Shown here in pieces: positions 45,009 through 53,847 of a DNA stretch of 64,000 bases (the first letter of the stretch is position 1; each line of letters begins with the position of its first letter). This DNA comes from Phialocephala subalpina. Taxonomy: Eukaryota; Ascomycota; Leotiomycetes; Helotiales; Mollisiaceae. The stretch covers positions 349,631-413,630 of the forward strand of contig FJOG01000008.1 of the NCBI GenBank assembly GCA_900073065.1, in the 5' to 3' direction. A program made the position numbers and the translations under genes. The notes under the pieces were generated by a model. It saw nothing but the letters and a program-made list of their open reading frames with translations, made no database searches and was not told the origin of the DNA.

Positions 45009-46423
45009 GGCGATACGGGCACCAATAATACAGAGGTGGGGTCAATGGAGAAAAGGTTGTTGAGGTTGATGTTTGGTGTTCACACAGAAACGCGGCAGCA
45101 CCCGCTCCCGCAATTCAGGGGGTAATTAGCCCAGGAGCTAAAGCGGCATGGCTTATTACCCAACTCCGGTTACCATCATTGGGTTTCCTTCCATATACTT
45201 GAGAAAGAGTATCTTACATTGTGTAAAGTCATCATGGATCTATGTCAAAGTCTCGAATTATTACTTGTTGCCTCCAAATAACGCCTCTGCTATGTCCTTC
45301 CTCCCAACTGCCCTTCCTGCAGCCTGCTTACCACCACCTCGACCCCTTTCCTCAACCAGCAAACCCTCAACCGCATGAATCTGAATGGGTATTGTTCCCG
45401 TGGTCTTTTCTACGGGGACGGTTCGCCCTCCCAGTATGCGGCTCGTATCCCACCATGTGGTGCTGACCACAATGACACAACGACTTGTCATTCTGCGGCT
45501 TGCACATTCTACACTGACAGGTACTGACAGCCGCCAGGGGCTTTTCACTGGCTATTTTACTGGCTTTTTCACCAGCGTGTTAAAGGGAAACCCTGTCAAA
45601 TCAGGCTGTGTCAGCCTAGGGCAACGACGACGGTAAGGCCACGAGTCACCTGCGTTTGCAATTACTGTCTTATGGTGATGTCCACACTTCTTGCAAGTAG
45701 CAAAGCCGCGGTGCTTGAATCTCTTACGCGGCTCAATATATCGTTCTTTGACAGGCTGACCGCAACGTGCGTAGGTTCCGGCCTAGGTACGTCCTACGTC
45801 CAGGTGATCACAGACGCGTGGACTTGGCTTTTGAGATGAAGCTTGAGATGAAGCTTGAGATGAAGCTTGAGATGAAGCTTGAGATGAAGCTTGAGATGAA
45901 GCTTGAGATGGAACTTGAGATGGAACTTGGGATGAACGTGGGAAAAGGGCTTGAGATAGAGGTTGAGTTGGACGATGAGATAGAGCTTGAGATGATGACG
46001 CTTGCTGCTATTTGAGAAGAACGGATTCCCGGGCCACGTTCGGTAAGGAAACTGTAGCCGGGGCAAACAGGAGGTCAAAATAAGCGTGCTCAGGATGCTC
46101 AGGCATGCTAACCCTTGGCTCAGGTATGCTCAGCCTCAGCTCAGGTTAAAGCAGCAGCTGCTCACGTCCGGAGACTAAAACGGAACCCGCGAAAGAGAAA
46201 ATAATCCTGAGTCTAAGGGTATTCGCGGGAACTCCGATCCCCTGACAATGAAGTGAGTTATATAACAAGCTAGTCGGTAGTTGGTTTAGCTCCTCTCCAA
46301 GAAAAGGGGCTTGTGCACAGTCCGTTAAAACCTCCAAGCTGGTGCAAGCATCGTGAAGTGCCCTTAAATTCCACCACATTTCATAATAATGTCTTCCCTC
46401 CCCTCCGTCTGCCAACGACCAGG
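45009..46423. other. Repeat-bearing intergenic region with a zinc-ribbon-like fragment
   Basis: On the minus strand about 45782-45550, an open stretch without ATG reads YARCGQPVKERYIEPRKRF and FATCKKCGHHKTVIANAG. The Cys pairs resemble a small zinc ribbon, but I cannot name a family. A stop lies just upstream, so it looks like a gene fragment. A 12-bp minisatellite at 45831-45998 is listed separately. On the plus strand, about 45375-45510 holds a Cys-rich stretch (GYCSRGLFYGDGSPS) that also lacks a clear gene structure. Confidence 0.35.
45831..45998. repeat. 12-bp minisatellite, about 14 units
   Basis: The unit TTGAGATGAAGC is repeated six times perfectly (45831-45902), followed by about eight diverged units to 45998. 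One frame reads EMKL over and over. Perfect copies at one end and decayed copies at the other suggest growth at the left edge. No gene clearly contains it. Confidence 0.92.
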
Positions 46424-46999
46424 TCAGATCTGTATCCTGTCCAACCGCTCCAATCTCGACTCCACAAATTGCTGCAAAACAGCTAAGGCAACACCCATCA
46501 CCTCCCCACACTGCAAGCATGCTATCGCAGTATCGGCATATTCGGTTCCCATGGCCGCGGGGAGATACCTCTTTGCTGTGTCGATGAGCAATTCTTGAAC
46601 AGGGAGCCGGTCCTCATATACCTCTGCGCCATCAGTACCAAACTCTTTCCGAATCTTTTCATCAATTTTCCTCTCGAATTTATCCCCCGATACCAGCGAC
46701 GTGCAGAGGCCAATCTCAAGCAGCACAACCTCGAGCCTATTGATGTTATGCAAGTTGGTGAGGAGATCTTGGGACGATTCGCTCAGCGCTGTGGATATTG
46801 AGACAATTCGACGTCCGTTCGATATCCTACCTACTTTCAAGGGAACATTCGGCTGCCCCCCTCGGAAGCTTGGAACCCCATCATTTACGCGCTGGGGACA
46901 AGCTGTCTGTATGGACGACCCGGCTTTTGCAGATTGGGAGCTTCGCCTGTCTAAAAGGTTGACGGAGGAGCAGAACTTTTCATGGCCGATCGTGAACAA
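46424..46999 (-). CDS. Hypothetical protein, uncertain
   Basis: A 191-residue open frame on the minus strand. Its middle looks protein-like (NINRLEVVLLEIGLCTSLVS, EFGTDGAEVYEDRLPVQELL, IDTAKRYLPAAMGTEYADTA), with balanced composition and amphipathic spacing. I recognise no domain. The N-terminal 60 residues are less convincing and may not be coding. Further open sequence on the same strand down to 46146 could be another exon. It may be a real small gene or a fragment. Confidence 0.3.
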   Translation of the reverse strand: MFTIGHEKFCSSVNLLDRRSSQSAKAGSSIQTACPQRVNDGVPSFRGGQPNVPLKVGRISNGRRIVSISTALSESSQDLLTNLHNINRLEVVLLEIGLCTSLVSGDKFERKIDEKIRKEFGTDGAEVYEDRLPVQELLIDTAKRYLPAAMGTEYADTAIACLQCGEVMGVALAVLQQFVESRLERLDRIQI

Positions 47000-47634
47000 A
47001 CCCAGGAATGATGAACGAGATTGCGTAGCAGGCTTGCAGCCAATACCACTTCCTTTTCATAGAATGGAGTCTGCTAGGCAGTGAAAGCGAGTCTGAAGAT
47101 TATGAGCCGTGCTTGACCTCGAGGATATACAACGTCAGAACTGGGAGCCGTGGACCACAAGTTTGGCACTGGAATGGCGGATTGCAGTGTTCGACGTCAA
47201 GTACGGAAAGCTCTCTGTGGATGATCCGTCCCGGGCCGAATTTTCGCATGCTCGGCAATACCTAGCATTGCGTGTCAAAACCGTGCGTCCGAATGTCTAT
47301 GCCTCATGAACTGCGTCAAGTCTTTCTTCTACCTGCGGTCACAATTGATCAATCTTGCCCATGTATTCACGACCCAGTGGCTTAGACCAATGGTGTCCAT
47401 TAGCCGAACTCCCTAAACTAACCTGGATATGTTGTATGAGCTCAGCTGGAGGCCTGGCCGTGAGATTGGAACATTACTTTCATTGAATTAAGTTCAAGAA
47501 TATCGGCCATTCTCCCTCCTGGCATCTCGAGCGACTGAGCCCGGGTTTCTCCCCCCTTGCCTTCGCCTTTCCAAATGTTGCTTCTGTTCTTGATACTTCT
47601 GTGCTCCCTCTGACTGTTGCTGTCTAGCCTCGCT
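47000..47634. other. Intergenic, includes the lost tail of the retropepsin-like gene
   Basis: On the minus strand just below 47634 the frame of the retropepsin-like gene stays open past its stop, as a Gln/Arg-rich tail (EARQQQQSEGAQKYQEQKQ). Otherwise there are only short frames, such as a 66-residue one at 47109 on the plus strand, with no known domain. Confidence 0.4.
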
Positions 47635-48405
47635 TTATCTATTACGTTCTTCTATTGGGAAGTGGTCAGCGATATATATCAACGGAGTGACTTGTAACGA
47701 ACCTGTTGACGCCTTTTTATCAGCCACAAGAGGAAAGAGGCCAGAATGGTTCCAAGTTATAACCTTTTCTCTTCTCAGAAAACGGTGGCCGAATATTACA
47801 TCGTGATGATCGAAGTCGAATACGTTGAATTCGGTCGTCCACAATCTGTGCCCGGCTCTCCATCCCAGAACGACTGTACCTTCAGAACGGACAATACCAT
47901 TGCCGCCACACAAAGCTTCTTTCTGGACCTGAGTGTTGACTGAGTGGCCAAGCTTGTTTACTAAAGTGGTCGAGATCCAGTCATCATCTGCACCTGTGTC
48001 TAGGAGAGCTACGGCCTCTTGTTCATTTCTCCAAGCATCTCGAATATATATGTAAAGATGGCGATCGTCTCCCTATTGAATACTTAATGACCACCGTTAC
48101 ATTTCATGTTACAGGATAAGTAGATGTCTCACCTGTGTTTCTGGCGGAGCTGTATTCGCGCGAGGGATCGCACCATCGTCCGAAAAGTATTGCCCTCCAT
48201 GGTAATTATGAGCTTCACTGGAGGTCGCGAGAGGAAATTGATGTTGATTCTCGTATGTGCTGCGACCTATGTCATCTAGGTCCGCATTCTGATCCCAATG
48301 CCGATAATTTGGACCCCACCATCCATCATCTCGAGTAGGGTGGATCTCATCGCGGGGCTTCGGATACCACCTCTCACTCTTTGGTATCCACTGGGCATTG
48401 GCCAT
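47635..48405 (-). CDS. Retropepsin-like aspartic protease-domain protein
   Basis: Exon 1 (48405-48133) and a second coding stretch (48072-47635) give 237 residues. A 51-nt GT-AG segment near the 3' end has a length divisible by three, so it may be either spliced or read through. The active-site block ALLDTGADDDWIST is the retropepsin-type DTGA motif, followed by VNKLGHSV and the strand block FDFDHHDVIFGHRFL. Such single-domain genes are common in filamentous ascomycetes and probably derive from retroelement proteases. The N-terminus is Trp/Asp-rich and not conserved. The stop TAA at 47635-47637 may be premature: the same frame continues with a Gln-rich tail usual for the family, so CAA to TAA is likely. 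Confidence 0.6.
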
Positions 48406-49165
48406 GACAGTGGCTGTCGATACTTGCAAAGAACCAAATCAATAGACCAAGTCGCATATCCGGGGAGACAGCCGTACGACCCTAGATTCCGTGGTGTAGC
48501 CTTGAGCTCGTCGAGTGAATGTGGACTGTCTGCTGAAGAACATACAATGAAACGCTGCAGAGACTGAGAGATCCCCGCTCCGAGTATGGAGGCATGTGCG
48601 AGAGCAAATTGTTGCGGAGTACGAAGTTGAGAAGCAGAGCCGGCGGTTGAAATGGCCAGGCGATCTGAATTGTTTGCCTGCCTGAGGAGCGAGAGAAGTG
48701 GTTTCCTGCGAAAATTCGCATCCAGGCATGCTCATTGGGGGACGTATATGCACGAACAACGAGCAAGAAACAGAGTGAGGCTGAGCAAGCCGGGCACAGC
48801 TGCAGTACGCCCACCGGTCTGTCGACCAATGATGTCAATTGAATTGAGCTTCTTGCATACATGGTTGGCAGAATGTGTCTGCTCCTCCAATTCTTTCTGC
48901 CAACAGGCGGTGAGTGCCCTTCCTTATGCCCTTCCTTTGCCCTGCCACCTCCGTAGTTGGTCGAATGACGCCTCATCTCAAGCACAGAAGCCCTGTAGTT
49001 AAAGAACCAATCACCTTGGTCGAGTATGAGCTCAAGGCGCGCTTTTACACCTCAGGCTTCAAATGGTGATGAGCCCTCTAGAATCGCATCTATTGCAGGC
49101 AGCTGCCTGGTTTTGATAAACCCGACTTCGCGATAAGCGTTGAGCCGCAAGTACCGAGGGCAATA
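48406..49165. other. Intergenic between divergent genes
   Basis: Separates the minus-strand retropepsin-like gene from the plus-strand DUF6594 gene. In-frame sequence just before 49166 (GFDKPDFAISVEPQVPRAI) looks coding, so the DUF6594 gene may have an upstream exon that I could not define. Confidence 0.4.
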
Positions 49166-50213
49166 ATGAAAGGATACGCAAAACTTGGATGGCTTATGGG
49201 CACATTCCCTGATACAGCTGTCATGCGCCGCTTCTCGGCTCTCAGCGCTCAAAATCTACTTTATCTACAGGCAGAGCTCACAAGTCTAGAAGAAGACCTG
49301 AGAAAGTATGCTGCAGAGGATGACGAATCGTCTCATCCAGACAGAAATGTCTACTCACTAAACTGGCTAGCTCTAAAGGAATCAAATGCTGAAGATGCTG
49401 AAGAGGGCAACAATGGATCTCAGTGGGAAACGATGGAGGCGATTCGAAATAAGCTTGAACAGTATCGCAAGTAGCACCTTCAGAATGACGTAGACCTTTT
49501 GATACTAACGCGTTGCAGAGAATGCGCTCCTCCGCCACACTGAGATTAATAAGCTTCCACCTCCCATGCATCAGGACTTGAAATTCCTGAGGGAATGGAT
49601 GACTCGAACGGACATGGGAAACATCTATCTTCATGGGAGCGATAGTACGACATGGTCGAACACAGCATTGAGGTCTGATCTAGTTGCCCTGAAAGCACAA
49701 GCCAGCGACGACATGTTCTATCGATGGATCTACGACCAAGTTACAAATCGCTTTCATCGTCTTCTTGGACACTACTTCAAGGTAAGTTCGAAACTTAGGC
49801 ATTTTTCTGTCCATACTGACCGACCTCATCGTTATAGGATTCAAGACAAGAAGAGGAGCTAGCGGGAACTGTTGTCTATGGTGAAGCTTACGTTCGCCGT
49901 CTGACAAAAGCAGTGACCACAGTGCTAGCTTGCATGCTCCCCATATTGTCTATTGTCGTTCTGTACTTGGTCCAAAACATGAGCAAACGACTTGGAATAG
50001 TCACAGCCTTTACTGCCATCTTTTCCACCAGTCTGGTCGTGATGACGAATGCTGAAATGGCGGACATCTTTGCCGCCACAGCAGCGTGAGTTATGCCTCA
50101 AGGACCTAGTGAAATCGTGCTGACCGGCTTGCAGATATGCAGCTGTTCAAGTTGTCTTCATCGGTACCACTGGGTCAGTATCCAATTGCAATAACTGTAC
50201 TACATCGTCTTGA
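49166..50213 (+). CDS. DUF6594 membrane protein
   Basis: Four exons (49166-49466, 49519-49781, 49838-50085, 50135-50213) give 296 residues. Family blocks are clear: KGYAKLGWLMGTFPD, FSALSAQNLLYLQAELTSLE, PMHQDLKFLREWMTRTDMGN, and FHRLLGHYF. Then come three hydrophobic segments: TTVLACMLPILSIVVLYLV, RLGIVTAFTAIFSTSLVVM and AAVQVVFIGTTG. This is the soluble helical front plus C-terminal membrane part of DUF6594, widespread in ascomycetes and of unknown function. Intron 1 begins with GC, not GT (GCAAGT...CTAAC...GCAG); only this junction restores LEQY-QNALLRHTEI. In-frame coding-like sequence before the ATG suggests the true N-terminus may be longer. Confidence 0.8.
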
Positions 50214-50610
50214 TGTTATCTTCTGTCCACGCTGAAAAGGTGGCACCCGACAGCATATTGATGCGAATCTTCATGAACCGAGTATTGTTCCTGCATCTCG
50301 GCATCGGGACGCGCGATGTAACACTGGCTTCCGCTTGATACGCTTTCCAAATTTCCAAGGTCGCATACCCTCTGATAATAATGAAGCATGTTCGGGAACG
50401 CAAGCTTCGCAGTCGTTGTTTCGAAATACTTCGAAGATTCTCGCTTAATCCCCTTAATGCTCGTCTTCCTGGTACAAACCTAGACAGGAAGAGGTTTGCG
50501 GGTTTGAAAGTCTGCTCACTTGAGTACTCAAGCATCTCAATACTAAGAAACCCCTTTTTCTCAGCCTTTTTCTTGATAACTCATTTGCATTTCAATATTT
50601 ACGATTTCCC
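50214..50610. other. Intergenic, no gene recognised
   Basis: Sequence between the DUF6594 gene and the 250-bp tandem duplication. No feature recognised. Confidence 0.45.
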
Positions 50611-51110
50611 CCGGTGAATATTTACCCCACGAGTACCCCGCACTTGCTATTTTGCCTTTTCCGACAATCACGACGTATCCCTTATCTACTTGATCATATT
50701 AGCCAGAACAGCCAAAACAGATCGATATCGCTTCTCTTGGACTTATAGCGCTGATAATATCGAAATGTTACTTCGAGGGCCCAAATTGTTAAAAGATTAC
50801 GCGGCCCCGGCCGCCAAAGTCATTTCAGGGCCAAGCGGCACGTTCGGCAACCCTGTTTACCCGGTGAATATTTACCCCACGAGTACCCCGCACTTGCTAT
50901 TTTGCCTTTTCCGACAATCACGACGTATCCCTTATCTACTTGATCATATTAGCCAGAACAGCCAAAACAGATCGATATCGCTTCTCTTGGACTTATAGCG
51001 CTGATAATATCGAAATGTTACTTCGAGGGCCCAAATTGTTAAAAGATTACGCGGCCCCGGCCGCCAAAGTCATTTCAGGGCCAAGCGGCACGTTCGGCAA
51101 CCCTGTTTAC
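50611..51110. repeat. Perfect 250-bp tandem duplication
   Basis: The block starting CCGGTGAATATTTACCCCAC at 50611 recurs at 50861, and both copies end CCCTGTTTAC (50860 and 51110). I saw no difference between copies on reading. Each carries an open stretch (EMLLRGPKLLKDYAAPAAK) that reads across copies in shifted frames, since 250 is not divisible by three. It ends 70 bases before the CBM18 gene. Confidence 0.93.
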
Positions 51111-51179
51111 ATACTAGTAACCGTTCTCTTCCTGCTCGTCCTCTGCTTCTAGGCATTATACCCTCCCGTGATCCCAACA

Positions 51180-52163
51180 ATGCGGTGGGCCCGCATCAGC
51201 TTAGCAGCATGTCTCGGTATCTCTGGTACCTTCTGCTACACCAATGACGCCCTCGAAGCAAACATGATTGCTGCTGGCTCCCAGGTCCTTTCGGAAATGA
51301 CTTCCCCGCGACAACATACCAACAGATCCAACGACTCGCACTCAGAGCTGGGCCGGCGGCAGGCCTCCGGCACATGTGGGCCTGCCTTCAACAACCAGAA
51401 ATGCGACTCGAATCTATGCTGCTCGCAGTTTGGTTATTGCGGTATTGGGGATTACTACTGCGGCGAAGCTTACAGCTGCCAGCCGCAGTATGGCATATGT
51501 GGTAATGCGCCACCGCCGGCTTCGACCTCAACCGTGTCGCCTCCGCCGCCGAGCTCTTCATCGGCCGCTCCTTCCTCTACCAGCATAACACCATTACTGC
51601 CGATCACTACCTCCACCTCGTCATCGGTCGTTATTGCCCCAACGTCTAGCACGGTAGTATCATCAACTATTCCGTCTCCAACCCTGCTCGTCACCACCAA
51701 TGGAAGGTGCGGCAACAGCACTACATGTGCTGGATCGGGCTTCGGATCGTGTTGCTCTCAGTACTGGTACTGCGGAAATTCGATCGACTATTGCGGCATC
51801 GGGTGTAATTTGCTGTTCGGCTCATGCGGTGGGCCAACACTGCCATCTTCGTCCTCCACTATCCCTCAATCCAGTTCTTCCTCTACTCCTACCGTATCCA
51901 GTACATCGATTCCACCGGTAATATCAACCTCATCAACATCCCCAGTTGTATCTACTTCATCGTCGTCTGTACCATCGTCGACGCCAACATCATCACCAGG
52001 GTCGGGGCTACCCATTAGCACTGATGGGTCGTGTGGGAATGGTATCACATGTACTGGGTCGACTTTTGGGACATGTTGCTCGGAGTATAATTATTGCGGT
52101 AGCTCGTCAGATTACTGCCGCACACTTTTTGGCTGCCAGCCGCAGTTCGGAATTTGCACCTGA
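51180..52163 (+). CDS. Secreted protein with three CBM18 (hevein-type) chitin-binding domains
   Basis: A single exon of 327 residues. The start was placed at MRWARISLAACLGISGTFC, a signal peptide. Three Cys-rich hevein-like domains follow: about residues 63-108 (CCSQFGYCGIGDYYC), 175-215 (CCSQYWYCGNSIDYC) and 280-327 (CCSEYNYCGSSSDYC). Each has the CCS-x5-CG core and aromatic residues for chitin. They are separated by Ser/Thr/Pro-rich linkers, likely heavily O-glycosylated. No catalytic domain is present. The protein should bind chitin outside the cell, either in the fungus's own wall or as a shield against plant chitinases; the choice is inference. A perfect 250-bp tandem duplication lies directly upstream. 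Confidence 0.9.
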   Translation: MRWARISLAACLGISGTFCYTNDALEANMIAAGSQVLSEMTSPRQHTNRSNDSHSELGRRQASGTCGPAFNNQKCDSNLCCSQFGYCGIGDYYCGEAYSCQPQYGICGNAPPPASTSTVSPPPPSSSSAAPSSTSITPLLPITTSTSSSVVIAPTSSTVVSSTIPSPTLLVTTNGRCGNSTTCAGSGFGSCCSQYWYCGNSIDYCGIGCNLLFGSCGGPTLPSSSSTIPQSSSSSTPTVSSTSIPPVISTSSTSPVVSTSSSSVPSSTPTSSPGSGLPISTDGSCGNGITCTGSTFGTCCSEYNYCGSSSDYCRTLFGCQPQFGICT

Positions 52164-52723
52164 GCATTTTAGATGGAATGAAGTTTCTGGACGAAGGAAG
52201 TGCCATATCAGAGCGAATCCGAGAGAGCAAGTGACCAGGCGGCAGGAGATTAGTGCGTTTTCAGACCTCGATTAGAGCTCCGAGAGAGGGGAAGGGAGGT
52301 AGACTTTATTATATTCTTGTGCTGTCATGGGTGAGATACTAGAGAAGTGGAGATTTTAAGAACGTGTAATAATTAGAAAGAATGATAGAATTTGGTATTG
52401 AAGTAAAGAGCCGGTAGAAGAGAATGTCGACGGTGACCTCAGCTTACTTGTAGTAATGGCGTTAAGGTAGGTATGTCTGCTGAGGAAGGGCCGTTCGCAC
52501 ACCTGCTGAAATAGACGAACTCCGAGAAAATGAAAGGGGTAGCGAACGCCACGTGATCTGGACTTTCCCTCAAAGAAGGCTCGTTTTCAACAAGTAGGGG
52601 GCGTTGCCGCCCTTCCTAACCCGAAACAAACTCGAAGTCCTTTTTAATTCGAAGTCTTTCTAAGTCTCAAGTAAATTAAGCACTTTATTCTAAGGCTAGT
52701 GCTCGCAGCGCGGCTAGCTAAAT

Positions 52724-52777
52724 CACAATGCCTCTGTCTCTCACAATGCCTCTGTCTCTCATAATGCCTTTATCTCC
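52724..52777. repeat. 18-bp tandem repeat, three units
   Basis: CACAATGCCTCTGTCTCT occurs twice perfectly (52724-52741, 52742-52759), followed by a third copy with four differences, each C to T or A for G/C. Confidence 0.85.
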
Positions 52778-53359
52778 TGGCTAAAAGCTACTTTAAAAGC
52801 TCACGTGATTTTAAGATCCTACCACGGCGGAAAGTGGGTACAACTTCTCGTCGTGTCCCCTTCTCAAGGTTTCGGGAACACGCAAAATTTCCCTTACATT
52901 GTATTTGATAATACTCTCGATACTTACTGAGAGAATAAACGCCCACCGAACGTTTGTATAGACTCAATAATAGGTGAGTAGCAAAGAGGCGGTTAAAAAG
53001 TGGAACAAAAGATTTGACGAAAATTCCAAAAGAAAACATACAACAGCAGGTATTCGCTGGTGGCCACCAATTCTCCTCAGTCTATCAATCTTATAAATGA
53101 AAAGTGGGTAGAGTAATCCAGGTAGGTTGGAGACCATAAAGGTGAGAATGGGTAGGGGCCCCGTGCGCTTACGTCGATGGTTATGGTTGTCTAACTAGAT
53201 TGTCAGCCTATAGTCGTATGTGAGAGCAAATTGCAATACTCGAATCTATATTCCTGATTTTGAGTGCTGCTTTTGAATACAATTGGCAGCAGTCAAGCAT
53301 AATATAAGCGTCGGTTGGCCTTGTTTGCGTGTCCCGACTGTTAGCCCCCTGTTCTTACT

Positions 53360-53577
53360 CGTGCTGCCCAGAAGTGTTGCAGGGGTCCGAGCGGGAAGAC
53401 AACTTCAGTATTAGTAAACTTCCGTCAACCACGAAGTGTATTGACTGAGGATTGAGGCTCTTGAATTATGTCTCTGGCCCTTATCGAACACTCTTTCAGC
53501 TTCTTAATGCGACAGTTGTGAGTTTTGCTGGAGTTATTGTTCCCGCTCGGACCCCTACAGCACTTATGGGCAACACG
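53360..53577. repeat. 38-bp inverted repeat pair
   Basis: Arms 53360-53397 and 53540-53577 share a core AGGGGTCCGAGCGGGAA and match over 38 bases with four differences, three of them C/T. The 142-base spacer has no coding capacity. No target duplication is evident at the outer ends. It could be a MITE, or the inner ends of two elements. Confidence 0.65.
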
Positions 53578-53847
53578 GGTGGTAGCCTCTGCCATCTCCA
53601 CAGAAACACGCTTTAGATCAACTCGGCACGTGGAAACGCGTAAAATTGGCGCAAATCGCCCACGTTAGGTAAATTGGGCTCCCCCTTTCTCCTTCCAACA
53701 AGCAAACCGCACAAGATTTATCCTCTTGCTATTCCTATCTCTCCATTCTCATGATGCTTTGAACTGCACCATATTAGTGATATCCTGTTCAAAGACTGTC
53801 GAGCAGGTCCGTTCCAGCGGCCGTTACTGCAGCATACCAAAGTCACC

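Larger units (their letters stand above)
52164..53847. other. AT-rich, repeat-bearing intergenic region
   Basis: No gene recognised. It holds an 18-bp tandem repeat (52724-52777) and an inverted repeat (53360-53577), listed separately, and the promoter of the giant gene. Stretches around 52620-53000 are AT-rich and may be old, degraded repeat. Confidence 0.5.

Noticed and set aside
46146..46520. Second exon of the hypothetical gene at 46424-46999
   Set aside because: No splice pair could be shown to keep the frame, and there is no domain to guide it.
50690..51152. Gene made of the two open stretches in the 250-bp repeat
   Set aside because: The two copies are in different frames, there is no start context or known domain, and the open frames follow from the duplication itself.
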